Source of the DNA: Clostridia bacterium
GTDB taxonomy: Bacteria; Bacillota; Clostridia; Oscillospirales; Acutalibacteraceae
DNA length: 64,000 nt
Direction of reading: 5' to 3'
NCBI GenBank assembly: GCA_017560255.1
Contig: JAFYOI010000055.1
Coordinates: 124,001 to 188,000, forward strand
The stretch's first letter is position 1, and each line of letters begins with the position of its first letter. Made by a program: the position numbers and the translations under genes. The notes beneath the pieces were generated by a model, which was not told where the DNA came from, made no database searches, and saw only the letters and a list, made by a program, of their open reading frames with translations. This document shows, one piece after another, positions 51,948 through 62,300 of the stretch.

Positions 51948-52277
51948 ATGAAAGGTATGACGTTATTGGAAAGCGTTTTCGAAAAAATATATAACACCGT
52001 CAAAAAGATACCGTATGGCAAAGTTGCAACTTACGGTCAGATTGCTTTGCTCAGCGGCAATCCAAGGTGGGCGCGTGTTGTTGGCTATGCTCTTCACGTT
52101 AATCCAAATCCAAATGAAATTCCCTGTTATCGTGTTGTAAACAGAAATGGTGAAATTTCAAAGTCATTCGCGTTTGGAGGAGAGGACATTCAAAGAAAAC
52201 TGCTTGAAATGGAGGGCGTAAAGTTCGACGAAAACAACCGCATAGATTTAAAAAAATATTGTTGGAGGGGTGAATAA
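51948..52277 (+). CDS. MGMT-family DNA alkyltransferase-like protein
   Basis: Protein of 109 residues, only the C-terminal DNA-binding and active-site domain of methylguanine methyltransferases: VATYGQIALLSGNPRWARVVGYAL helix-turn-helix with the Arg finger, then IPCYRVVNRNGEIS. The acceptor Cys is kept but the usual His of PCHRV is Tyr. Alkyltransferase-like proteins normally have Trp instead of Cys, so this is a different variant. A TTG at 51966 with AAAGG upstream is an alternative start. Its stop overlaps the next ATG (TAATG). Confidence 0.82.
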   Translation: MKGMTLLESVFEKIYNTVKKIPYGKVATYGQIALLSGNPRWARVVGYALHVNPNPNEIPCYRVVNRNGEISKSFAFGGEDIQRKLLEMEGVKFDENNRIDLKKYCWRGE

Positions 52278-53194
52278 TGGAAAATAGTAACGAAAGATAT
52301 AATTCATTTAATAATTTCTTACGAAAAAAATACGATTCTAAGGTTTATAAATTAGGATTAAATATCAGCGCAAACTGTCCCAATCGCGATGGAACCAAGG
52401 GGATAGGTGGTTGCATATTCTGCTATGAAGGTTCAAGTACTTTCTGCGCAAACTCTGAATTTGATATAAATAAACAAATTGATGCAGCAAAAGAAAAGGT
52501 AATTTCAAAGACAAAAGATAACAAATTCATCGCGTATTTCCAGGCATACACAAGTACCTATGCACCGATAGAATTCCTGAAGGAAAATTTCTATAAAGCA
52601 ATCAGCCGTGATGATATTGTCGCTCTATCAATATCAACGCGCCCCGATTGTTTAGCAGACGACATTATTGAGTTGATTTACAAGTTGAATAAAATCAAGC
52701 CCATCACGGTTGAACTCGGTTTACAGACAATTCATGAAAAAACAGCAACACTCATAAATCGTTGTTACCCTCTATCCGTATTTGATGAAGCAGTAAAGAA
52801 ATTACAAAAACACGGAATTGACGTAGTGGCGCATATAATACTTGGCCTACCGCACGAGACGGCTGATGATGTATTGCAGACAATCCATCATCTTAATTCA
52901 ATAAATATAAATGGTGTTAAACTTCATCTTTTACATGTTTTAAAGAATACCAAACTATATGAAATGTATCAAAATGGAGAGTTTGAAACACTCATAATAA
53001 ACGAATACATAAATTTGCTGCGTTTGTGCATAGAAAATTTATCACCGGAAATCGTTATTCACCGATTAACCGGTGATGCACCAAAATCTGCACTTATTGC
53101 TCCGTTGTGGAGCGCTGATAAGAAGAAAGTGCTAAACACTATAAAAAAAGAATTTGAACTCAACGATGTCCGGCAGGGGAGGAGCCTCAAATAA
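52277..53194 (+). CDS. TIGR01212-type radical SAM protein (YhcC-like)
   Basis: Protein of 305 residues. The cluster motif is spread out as in the family: CPNRDGTKGIGGCIFC. Later QAYTSTYAPIEFLKENF, ISTRPDCL and ELGLQTIHEKTA are conserved. The family's reaction is still uncertain and is thought to be an RNA or small-molecule modification. GGAGGGG before the ATG lies in the end of the MGMT-like gene, so the two are coupled. Confidence 0.9.
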   Translation: MENSNERYNSFNNFLRKKYDSKVYKLGLNISANCPNRDGTKGIGGCIFCYEGSSTFCANSEFDINKQIDAAKEKVISKTKDNKFIAYFQAYTSTYAPIEFLKENFYKAISRDDIVALSISTRPDCLADDIIELIYKLNKIKPITVELGLQTIHEKTATLINRCYPLSVFDEAVKKLQKHGIDVVAHIILGLPHETADDVLQTIHHLNSININGVKLHLLHVLKNTKLYEMYQNGEFETLIINEYINLLRLCIENLSPEIVIHRLTGDAPKSALIAPLWSADKKKVLNTIKKEFELNDVRQGRSLK

Positions 53195-53197
53195 ATA

Positions 53198-53226
53198 TTG
53201 ACTTTTTACCATTTTTGTAGCATACT
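53198..53226 (+). promoter_or_regulatory. Promoter for the class A PBP gene with an overlapping inverted repeat
   Basis: TTGACT, 17 bases, CATACT. AGCATAC (53219-53225) and GTATGCT (53234-53240) form a seven-base inverted repeat with eight bases between, spanning the -10 box and the probable start point, as an operator would. Confidence 0.6.
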
Positions 53227-53281
53227 AGATGTGGTATGCTTACCAAGAATTTGGAATAGAATATGGGAAAGGATGCTATTG

Positions 53282-55477
53282 ATGAGAAGTAAAAATACTC
53301 AAAAATTTAAACTTAAAACCGTTTCAGTAATAAATGATAAATTCAAGACAAACAAAAAAGCAAGACGTACTTTAAAGACTATCGGTAAAATATTCAGCAT
53401 TGCAGCAATAAGTATGGTTGCCGTTATGCTACTGACAGTCTGCATTGTTGCATCTGCAGGTATAATTTATCTCAACAATTATGAAAATAGCGAACCTATT
53501 TACCTTGAAGATTATACGGCGGGTTTGGGCAACAGTTTTATTTACGCTTACGATTCGAACGGCAACAAGATTGTTGTTCAGGAACTTCAGGGTGAAAGCA
53601 ACAGAGTATGGACGCCAATAAACGAAATACCAATCAATATGCAAAATGCTTTTATAGCAATTGAGGACGAGCGTTTTTACTCTCACTACGGTGTTGACTG
53701 GAAACGAACTGCAGGTGCATTCTTAAATGAAGTTGTAAATGTTTATGGAAACCAGCAGGGTGGTTCAACAATTACTCAACAGTTAATCAAAAACATTACA
53801 GGTGAGACACAGGTAACTCTTGAACGTAAATTTAATGAGATTTTGCAAGCACTTGATCTTGAAAGAAGATATAGCAAAACTCAGATTCTTGAAGTTTATC
53901 TCAATGAGATTTATCTTTCAAACAACTGTGATGGTGTGCAGTCTGCGGCAAGGAAATATTTTGGTAAAGATGTTTCCGAACTTAATCTTGCAGAATGTGC
54001 AACTATTGCAGTAATCACAAATGCTCCCACTTATTATGATCCTCTTTTTAACCCTCAAAACAATAAAGACAGGCAAGAATACTGCTTGCGTAAAATGCTC
54101 GAATTAGGAATGATTTCTCAGCAAGAGCATGACGAAGCCGTTGCATACAAACTTGTATTTAAAGACACAAGTAATGAAGAAAATACTGAAACAAAGCCTA
54201 AAAATCAGCAATTCAGTTACTATACGGACTATTTGATCGAAACCGTAATATCTGATCTTATGGCCGAATACGGTTATTCATACAATCGTGCACGACAGAT
54301 GGTTATGGGCGGCGGACTTTCTATAATTTCCGCTGTTGATATGGAAGTACAAGAAAAAGTCGAGTATATTTATGAAAATAAAACAGCTGGCTTTAACGAC
54401 GATAAACTTCAATCTGCCGCTGTTTTGATGCAGTATGATGGTAGAATTGTCGGAATGGTTGGCGGTGCAGGTGAGAAAACAGACAGTTTATCATTTAACC
54501 GTGCCGTTCACTCCAAAAGGCCTCCCGGATCAACAATGAAACCTTTGAGTGTATACTCTTACGGAATAGAAAATAATTTGCTTACATGGTCAACTCTTTA
54601 TCTCGACAAAGCAATTATCCTCAATGGTAAACAATATCCTCAAAACGTAGATGGTACTTTCGGTACAAATAAAATGATTACCATTCAGTATGCTATCGCT
54701 CATTCAACCAACACCGTTGCAGTAAGACTTGCACAAGAACTTACAGTTAATAAATTGTTTGATTTTGTTCAGAATACGTATCATTTAACAACGCTTGAAG
54801 AATCTGACAAGGCTATTTCTCCTATTGCGCTCGGAGGTATGACTCACGGTGTAAAAGTACTTGAAATGGCGGCCGCATACCAGGTATTCGGAAACGGCGG
54901 CATTTATAATGAACCTTATTGTTATTACGAGGTTACTGATTCTGATGGAAAGATTCTTTTAAGCAAAAAGACGAATTCAGCCCTTGCCCTCAGCGCTGAC
55001 TCTGCTTGGGTAATGAATAAACTTCTTCAGACAGTTACAAAACCTGGTGGTGGCGGTACCGGTCAAAGATATGGCCTGAGCGCATACGGAATAGAAACAT
55101 TCGGTAAATCAGGTTCTACTAATGATTACTGCGACGTATGGTTCTGTGGTGGTTCTCCGTACTATGTTGCGGCTATCTGGACAGGTTTCGACGAATCTAA
55201 ACCCCTTAACGTATATGCCGGTAACACAAGCGGTATCATCTGGGGCGCTGTTATGAAATCTGTACATTCTGATTTGCCTGCTGCAAGTTTCACACCTTCC
55301 GAAAGTGTTGTAGAACTTGAATACTGTACCGTTTCCGGACTGATTGCAAACGAACATTGTGAATCAAAGGAAAAAGGATGGTATAAAATTTCTTATACAG
55401 GCGGTCAATGCACAACCTGCGAACAAACTTTTGGCGAGGAACCGAACACACATCCTGAAGAAACGCCGATTGAATAA
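53282..55477 (+). CDS. Class A penicillin-binding protein, glycosyltransferase and transpeptidase
   Basis: Protein of 731 residues. A Lys-rich cytosolic start and one membrane helix (about 38-62) precede the GT51 domain with AIEDERFYSHYGVD (catalytic Glu) and GGSTITQQLIKN. The transpeptidase domain has PPGSTMKP (nucleophile Ser and Lys), HSTNTV (SxN) and GKSGST (KTG-like, here KSG). A short acidic C-terminal extension with two Cys pairs follows. It polymerises and crosslinks peptidoglycan outside the membrane. The ATG at 53282 with GGAAAGG is used rather than one at 53198. Confidence 0.95.
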   Translation: MRSKNTQKFKLKTVSVINDKFKTNKKARRTLKTIGKIFSIAAISMVAVMLLTVCIVASAGIIYLNNYENSEPIYLEDYTAGLGNSFIYAYDSNGNKIVVQELQGESNRVWTPINEIPINMQNAFIAIEDERFYSHYGVDWKRTAGAFLNEVVNVYGNQQGGSTITQQLIKNITGETQVTLERKFNEILQALDLERRYSKTQILEVYLNEIYLSNNCDGVQSAARKYFGKDVSELNLAECATIAVITNAPTYYDPLFNPQNNKDRQEYCLRKMLELGMISQQEHDEAVAYKLVFKDTSNEENTETKPKNQQFSYYTDYLIETVISDLMAEYGYSYNRARQMVMGGGLSIISAVDMEVQEKVEYIYENKTAGFNDDKLQSAAVLMQYDGRIVGMVGGAGEKTDSLSFNRAVHSKRPPGSTMKPLSVYSYGIENNLLTWSTLYLDKAIILNGKQYPQNVDGTFGTNKMITIQYAIAHSTNTVAVRLAQELTVNKLFDFVQNTYHLTTLEESDKAISPIALGGMTHGVKVLEMAAAYQVFGNGGIYNEPYCYYEVTDSDGKILLSKKTNSALALSADSAWVMNKLLQTVTKPGGGGTGQRYGLSAYGIETFGKSGSTNDYCDVWFCGGSPYYVAAIWTGFDESKPLNVYAGNTSGIIWGAVMKSVHSDLPAASFTPSESVVELEYCTVSGLIANEHCESKEKGWYKISYTGGQCTTCEQTFGEEPNTHPEETPIE

Positions 55478-55494
55478 TAAAAGTTTTAACACAG

Positions 55495-55528
55495 CAGGAG
55501 CATTCATTTTGGATGCTCCTGTTATTTT
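55495..55528 (+). terminator. Terminator after the PBP gene
   Basis: CAGGAGCAT, loop of nine, ATGCTCCTG then TTATTTT. Confidence 0.85.
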
Positions 55529-55575
55529 ACCCATAAATTCACAACATAAAAAATGAACTAATTGTAAAAACTCCA

Positions 55576-55604
55576 TTGAATTATAAGCATTTTTATATTA
55601 TAAT
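55576..55604 (+). promoter_or_regulatory. Promoter for the lysozyme-like protein gene
   Basis: TTGAAT, 17 bases, TATAAT, 53 bases before the start. Confidence 0.75.
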
Positions 55605-55657
55605 TTAACGTAATAGAGAGGCTAAACTTGCCTATATAAATCGGAAGGGAGATTTGT

Positions 55658-58600
55658 ATGACGAAAATAAAAAGGACGTTCAAACCTCTTTTGAGCATCG
55701 TGCTCATTATTATGATTGTACTGACAGCTTTGCCACTCGGCTCTTTCAAAGTAAATGCTGCATCAAATATGAAAATCAGTGATGCGGGTATTGAAATGAT
55801 AAAATCCTTTGAGGGATTCCTTGAATATGCAATCTGGGATTACGGTCAGTGGTCCATCGGTTATGGTACAGGTGTTCCCGAGGGTTCATATCCAAACGGA
55901 ATATCAAGAGATGAAGCCGAAGTTTTGTTAAGGCAATATCTGGATTATTTTGAAAGTTGCCTCAATAAATTCATCGTTGACTACAATGTGAGTCTCAATC
56001 AAAACCAATTTGATGCATTGATGAGTTTTATATACAACCTCGGTCCGAGTGTTTTGAATTACGAAAAAATGACCCTGCGTGATATGATTGTGTCGGGCGA
56101 TTATACCGACCAAGAACTTATTGATGAATTCAAAACTTGGAGCCACGCAGGAGGAGTTCAACTTGCAGGACTTGTCAGAAGACGTGAAGCAGAAGCGTTA
56201 CTTTTCTTAACCCCGTATACATACTACGAAATTTGGGAAGCAGACGTAGAATCATCATCAATAAGACTACGTTCAGAGCCGAGCACTTCCGCTGATACAC
56301 TTGAATATATTTATGACGATACATTATTTATTGTAACTAATCACAAAGCAGGGGATGGCTATTTGTGGGGTTACACTTCATACAATGGCGTTAATGGCTG
56401 GTGTGCAATCGACCTTGCAAATAAAGTTTTCGATTCAAATCACACGTACAAAAACGAAATTTTAAACAATTGGTGCTTCCCTGTACTTGATTTCACAAAA
56501 GAGTTTTATGAGGGTAAAACGTGGCTTACAAACGGATATAGTGATACTCATTCGGGAATTGATATCGGTAACGTAACGACAAAAACACCGGTTTATGCCT
56601 CCGCAAGCGGTTGGATACATCCGCAAACAAGGGATGAAGAAAAGGGAATATGGGCAATAATAGACCACTCAGATGATACATATTCATCCTATCAACATCT
56701 TTCATCTGTTATTGCAAAAGAAAAACAATGGGTTAATAAAGGTGATATAATCGGATACTGCGATAATAGTGAACTTCATTTTGAAGTAAAAATCGGTGCA
56801 TCAAATAACGCCGACAGTTATGATTCTATGCAGACTGTTAATCCCGAACATATTGCATTCAATTACTCAAGTGACCTTATCTACTCAGTTTCACATTTAT
56901 TTGATAATCAAAACATAATTTTTACTGTTATTACAGACTCAGAAAAAATTGATACAATCAAACTTGTTTCTTCGTCAAATAAATCTGAAGTTTTATCAAC
57001 ATCAACTACTTACGAGATAAACAGTGATGGCAATTACGTTTGGACAATTACGACAACGGTTCCATCAAAAGCAACGACATACTCATTTGACGTAAGAAGT
57101 TCCGAAACAAAGAAATATCTTGAAAGATATTACGAATATTCTATTGATCCTACAGTTTCTTCAACAATTAAGTCGGCTCTCCACGAATACGCAGATGGTG
57201 AACTTACTTTTAGCATTATAACTAAAAAAGGGGAGTTTGAACGAATTAAAGTAGCCAATGCTGATGAACTTAGTTCAAGTTTAGCGGTTGCTACGTCATA
57301 CGCTAGAACACCATCGGGCGATTTTCTGTGGACAATCAAGTACAAAACTGAAAATCCTATAGGAATTTATGCTTTTGATCTAAAATCTTCGTCCAATGAA
57401 AAATATCTAAAAGATTATTTTACTTATGAGATAACAGAGTTTGAATCGGCACCACCCAACAATGTTCCTGACGTTGAAATATGGCGTGTAACAGGTGAAT
57501 CACTCAGACTCAGAACATCTCCCTCAACATCTGCGGGAGCAATAATTATCATTCCCACGGGAACATACCTCACCGTTACCGAAACAACAACAGGTGAAGG
57601 ATACACATGGGGAAAAGTTTCGTTCTCGAATTATAGCGGATGGTGCGCGCTGGACTATGCACAAAAGATCAACTTGCCTACCAATTTTTATTCAGGATGG
57701 TACTGGCCCGTACCATCTTCAAGTCCACAGATTTATACAAATGGTTCATGGTTACTGAATAGTTATTCACGATCACTCGGTGGTATTGATATTACAAACG
57801 TTTCAACAAAAACTCCTGTTTACGCTGCAAAAAGCGGATATCTTTACATTCAGAATACTAAAACTGCAGTTATAGACCACGGGGACAGATCATATTCATC
57901 ATATGGTAATCTATCCTCAATAATGATTTCGAGCGGTACTTTCGTAAACAAAGGGCAACTTATCGGTTACTGTGGTGATACGAGTTTACATTTTGAAATA
58001 AGAGTGGGTATTGTAAGTAGTTGGAACAGTTACTCCTTGTTCGCATCATTCGACCCTCAATTCTTCGGCTATTCCTATGAAAGCAATCTCATCAAATCTG
58101 TTTCATCCTCAACCGTAGGTAATAAATTAACCTTTACTGTTGTAACACAAGCGGGTGATTTTAACAGATTAAAAGTAACTGATGCGAATGATTTGTCGTC
58201 TTATATCAAATATACGGACACATATGAAGTTAATTCCAACGGTGAATTCGTATGGACAATAACAATCACTGCGCCTTCATCCGATACTAGTTACGCATTT
58301 GATTTAAGAGGTAAAACAACGTCAAAATACACCAAACTATACGGATATTATGACTATGAAGTTGTTGAAGCGCCTGTTGTTACGTACAAATCAGTTTCTC
58401 ACGAAATTGTAGGAGATCATATAGTGTTTACAATCGTAACAAATAAAGGCGATTATAACCGTATGAAACTCAGTTACGTTAGTAATATAGCAACAAGTCT
58501 TGCGGTTTCAAACTCCTGCACTGTAAACTCTGACGGTGATTACCTATGGACAATAAAATATGCCGCACCGAAAGTTTCAACTACCTATGCGTTTGATTTA

Positions 58601-59233
58601 CGTTCTTCGGTAACTTCAAAATATCTTAAAGAATATTACACTTACACCGTTGAACCCGAAGTTACTTCACCGATAATTTACTCAACAAGTAAAATTGAAA
58701 GCGGAAGAATAACGTTTCAAGTTGTAACAACCGCAGGAGATTTTAACCGAATTAAACTCACGACAGAAGATAAATTATCCGGTAGTATCGCAGTCGCTTC
58801 ATCATACACCGTCAATAGCGAGGGAAATTATGTCTGGATAATCAATGCCGTTGCACCAAGCGAATCAACGACGTATGCTTTTGATTTACGAAATGGTACA
58901 ACCGGTAAATATCTTAAAGACTATTATTATCAAGAAGTATTGGTTAGTGAAGATGATGACGTAACTCCTATTTTGACGGTTTCTCCCGTAGTTTCAGATG
59001 ATAAAATAACTTTTACAGTGGTAACAGGAACTGATTATAACCGTGTTAAAGTTGTTGACTCAAATGATATGTCGTCATACATAACGTACACGAACAAATA
59101 CGTTGAAGTCGGTTCGGTGAGAGTATGGACGATAACTATTACAAAACCCGATAACAAAACGTTATTTATGTTTGATGCCAGAGCGATATCCAACAATAAA
59201 TATACAAAAAATTATTACAATTTAACCGCATAA
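55658..59233 (+). CDS. Secreted GH24 lysozyme with SH3, M23-like and six repeat domains
   Basis: Protein of 1191 residues with a signal peptide (about 1-35, ending VNAAS). A GH24 lysozyme domain (about 37-185) has MIKSFEGF with the catalytic Glu and WDYGQWSIGYGTG. An SH3-like domain follows (RLRSEPSTSADTL), then an M23-like domain with HSGIDIGN but ELHFEV where the enzyme needs HxH. Two repeats follow, a second SH3 (RLRTSPSTSAGAI), a second M23-like copy with LGGIDITN and SLHFEI, and four more repeats to the end. The lysozyme part could be active; both M23 parts look impaired. GGAAGGGAG precedes the ATG. Confidence 0.9.
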   Translation: MTKIKRTFKPLLSIVLIIMIVLTALPLGSFKVNAASNMKISDAGIEMIKSFEGFLEYAIWDYGQWSIGYGTGVPEGSYPNGISRDEAEVLLRQYLDYFESCLNKFIVDYNVSLNQNQFDALMSFIYNLGPSVLNYEKMTLRDMIVSGDYTDQELIDEFKTWSHAGGVQLAGLVRRREAEALLFLTPYTYYEIWEADVESSSIRLRSEPSTSADTLEYIYDDTLFIVTNHKAGDGYLWGYTSYNGVNGWCAIDLANKVFDSNHTYKNEILNNWCFPVLDFTKEFYEGKTWLTNGYSDTHSGIDIGNVTTKTPVYASASGWIHPQTRDEEKGIWAIIDHSDDTYSSYQHLSSVIAKEKQWVNKGDIIGYCDNSELHFEVKIGASNNADSYDSMQTVNPEHIAFNYSSDLIYSVSHLFDNQNIIFTVITDSEKIDTIKLVSSSNKSEVLSTSTTYEINSDGNYVWTITTTVPSKATTYSFDVRSSETKKYLERYYEYSIDPTVSSTIKSALHEYADGELTFSIITKKGEFERIKVANADELSSSLAVATSYARTPSGDFLWTIKYKTENPIGIYAFDLKSSSNEKYLKDYFTYEITEFESAPPNNVPDVEIWRVTGESLRLRTSPSTSAGAIIIIPTGTYLTVTETTTGEGYTWGKVSFSNYSGWCALDYAQKINLPTNFYSGWYWPVPSSSPQIYTNGSWLLNSYSRSLGGIDITNVSTKTPVYAAKSGYLYIQNTKTAVIDHGDRSYSSYGNLSSIMISSGTFVNKGQLIGYCGDTSLHFEIRVGIVSSWNSYSLFASFDPQFFGYSYESNLIKSVSSSTVGNKLTFTVVTQAGDFNRLKVTDANDLSSYIKYTDTYEVNSNGEFVWTITITAPSSDTSYAFDLRGKTTSKYTKLYGYYDYEVVEAPVVTYKSVSHEIVGDHIVFTIVTNKGDYNRMKLSYVSNIATSLAVSNSCTVNSDGDYLWTIKYAAPKVSTTYAFDLRSSVTSKYLKEYYTYTVEPEVTSPIIYSTSKIESGRITFQVVTTAGDFNRIKLTTEDKLSGSIAVASSYTVNSEGNYVWIINAVAPSESTTYAFDLRNGTTGKYLKDYYYQEVLVSEDDDVTPILTVSPVVSDDKITFTVVTGTDYNRVKVVDSNDMSSYITYTNKYVEVGSVRVWTITITKPDNKTLFMFDARAISNNKYTKNYYNLTA
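56881..57431 (+). repeat. Repeat domains 1-2 of the lysozyme-like protein
   Basis: Two coding repeats of about 95 residues with the core LTFSIIT..GEFERIKV...DGNYVWTI...YAFDLKS..KYLKDYF. Same family as 58091-59230 and 59771-61842. Confidence 0.85.
58091..59230 (+). repeat. Repeat domains 3-6 of the lysozyme-like protein
   Basis: Four tandem copies, period about 290 bases; each has FTVVT, a GDFNRLKV-type strand, a YVWTI-type strand and a FDLR..TSKY ending. Confidence 0.88.
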
Positions 59234-59242
59234 AAAAATCAG

Positions 59243-59278
59243 GAGGTCTGACTCAAAAAGGGGAGTCAGACCTCTTTT
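59243..59278 (+). terminator. Terminator of the lysozyme-like gene
   Basis: GAGGTCTGACTC pairs perfectly with GAGTCAGACCTC and is followed by four T. Confidence 0.9.
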
Positions 59279-59292
59279 ATTAACTATATGAA

Positions 59293-59324
59293 AAAACGGT
59301 GACTACCGAAGTAGTCACCGTTTT
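59293..59324. terminator. Terminator of the esterase gene
   Basis: AAAACGGTGACTAC, tetraloop CGAA, complementary right arm ending TTTT; it stands back to back with the terminator at 59243 and acts at least on the minus strand. Confidence 0.9.
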
Positions 59325-59328
59325 AGTT

Positions 59329-62300
59329 TTAATAGAAAATAACGATAGAATCCATAATTGCTTCTGAGATTGCAGCAACATCTACGCCATCAGCAGCCTG
59401 AATGAAGTTAATAAAATACTTATTAAACTCTGTCTGGAATACATAGTTGAAATATGCGCCATCTGCAGACTTAGCAATATAGCATGTGTAACCCTTATCA
59501 CCGATTGTTGTTTTCTCAAAACTTGACAATGTTGTACCAAGTGTTGCTTCAAAATCTGCAACAGTCTTATTTTCGAAAACATCGGTATCATCTGTATCAT
59601 AGATAGAAATACTTACACAACTTGTCGGATAGCCGTTTGAAGCAACGAGTGTGATGCCGTACTGATTGTAGAGCAACCAACCGTTTGCATCGAACTGTAC
59701 GCCACCGTTGTCAAACGTATAAACACCGTTGGCATCAATCTTACCCCACAAGAGAGGATCTACAGATGTAAGAATGTACTCACAGGGAGCATAATCCCTT
59801 GTGTAAACGCTTGTTCCTGCAACTCTTACGTCAACAACGAACTTTGTAGATGTAAGCGGCTTGTCAATAGAAATTGTCCATACATAATTCTCGCCGTCAA
59901 CTGTGTACTTAGAAGTGTAAGCGATGTAGGATTTAGGATCAGAAGCGTAGGCAAGTTTTACTCTGTTGATTTCGCTTGTTGTAACGATTGTGAATACGAG
60001 TTTATCATTTGAAGCAGAAGAGAATACTTCTGTATCAATGGACTTAACGTAAGGAGTGAGATAAGAACTTGCTTTATTGAGATCCTCATCTGTTACAGTG
60101 TGAGCGTAAGCCAGTTTGAGATACTTGTTGGTGTCCGCTGCACGAAGATCAAAAACGTAAGTTGTAGCACTAGCGGGAGCATCAATTGTCAACTTCCATA
60201 CGTAGTTACCATTTTCATCAACTGTGTAATTGTTTACATAATCCAAAAGATTACCTTCCGTATCAGAAACTTTAATTCTGTTGTAGTTACCTGCAGCAGT
60301 TGTTACATTGAATTCTACCTTACCGCTGACAACAACTTTCGTAATGTACTTAATTACAGAGTTATCGGAGGGGATAGTGGAAGACTGTGAAGGATCAACT
60401 ACATACTCGAAATAATCTTTATAATACTTAGAAGTATTCGGATTTCTTGAATCAAAGGAGTAACTTGTTACTGCTGTGGGAGCAGCAACTGTGAGAGACC
60501 ATACATAGTTTCCGTTAACATCTACTGTGTAATCGTTTGTATACTTGAGGTATGTGCCAAGGTCAGAAGTAAGGCTAACCTTTACTCTGTTAGCAACCGG
60601 CTTTGTAACTACTTCAAATATGAGATTATTTCCGGAAATCTTATGAGCAACAGAAATAACTGATTCATTTTCATTGCTGTATTCATATGTGAGGTAAGCG
60701 TATTTCTTTGTGTACTTATTTGTAGAAATGTCGCGAGCATCGAAAGCATACTCTGTTGTTTCAGAAGGCTCAGCAATTGAAATTGTAAATACGTAATTTC
60801 CGTTTTTATCTACTGTGTAGTTATTTGTGTACTTAATGTAGGACTTAACATCGCTTGCAAGCGCAACCTTTACTCTGTCAACGCCTGCTTCAGTAACTAC
60901 TGTAAATACAAGTTTGCCATCAACAACATCGGATGTAACAGACTCAATCTTATTTCCGTCATCAATTGATGATACATCGAGATAGTATGCGTAGCATTCC
61001 CCAATGAACTTGTTGGTAGAAGCATCACGCAAATCGAAATAAAGCTGTGTATTCTTTGTAGGAACATCAATAGAAATCGTCCATACATAGTTGCCGTTTG
61101 CGTCAACTGTGTAGTTTGAGGTATTAGCAAGGTTACCAACAGTAGAAGTGTTCGGACCTACACGAAGTCTGTTATAGTTTCCGCTTGCTGTAACAACAGT
61201 GAACACAACTTTACCATCTTTAACGTCATAAGATACTGACTTGATTGTGGGTTCAACAACAGCGATTTCAACTGTATAGTTATAGAAATCCTGAGTATAG
61301 AAACCTGTTGCAGCATTTCTTACGTCAAATGCATACTCTGTTGTTTCAGTGGGAGCATCTGTTTTAATTGTCCATACATAGTTGCCGTCTGCGTCAACTG
61401 TGTAATTAGATACATAGGAGAGATATGTGGATGTGTCACTTGCAAAACAAACCTTGACTCTGTTAAGGTCAGCCGGCTTAGTAACAACACTGAATACGAT
61501 TTCGTCACCGTCAATTACGTGAGAAACTGAAGTAATGTAATCACCTACAACAGGAACTTCAACATCTTCTTCAAGGCCTTCAACGATACAAGTGTAGTAC
61601 TGTTCAAGATATACACCATTGCTGCCGCAATCAACGTAGTACATTGTCAGACCCTTAGGAGCATCAATTGTCATTGTGAATTCATTGAATCCATTCTCAT
61701 TTACTGTATAGGTAGAAGATGTAGCAACTGCAACGGAAACGTCAGCAGAATCCATCACCTTAACTTCTGTATAGGGAGCATCTGTAACAACTTTGAATGT
61801 AAGTTTATCATTTTCATTAATCTCGTATTCTACAGACTGAATGGGGTCAACCGGCTCAACATATGTGTCAACGTAGTTGATTGTAATTGTGGGGATAGTA
61901 GAGGTCATTGTCATATAGCTGGGGAACATTACCCATACGCCGAACTCGTAACTCATCTTAAGTGTCAAATATCTGTTGGTAAGATCCATATCCTCTGCCC
62001 AAAGATCAAAACAAAGGTTACCACAATTTGTCCAGTCGGAACCGTATGTTCCATCACCAACTGTATAGCCGGATTTCGGGAAGTTGTTTGTACCCGTCCA
62101 TGCGGAAGATGTAGTTGTGTAGTAAATGATAGCATTACTTACGTAACCATTAGCATCGGAGCCTTTACTTACGTTTGCTTTTACTGTGATTGTTTCAATT
62201 CTACGTACGTAATTTTCCTGTACTTCAGGCAACGTTGCCATTATAGCATCAAGATCGTAGCAGAAGTATGCGCTGTAGTAAGGGTCTTTATCATTGTAAT

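Noticed and set aside
59771-61842. CRISPR or DNA tandem repeat array
   Set aside because: The 290-315 base periodicity is coding and divergent at DNA level; it reflects protein domains.
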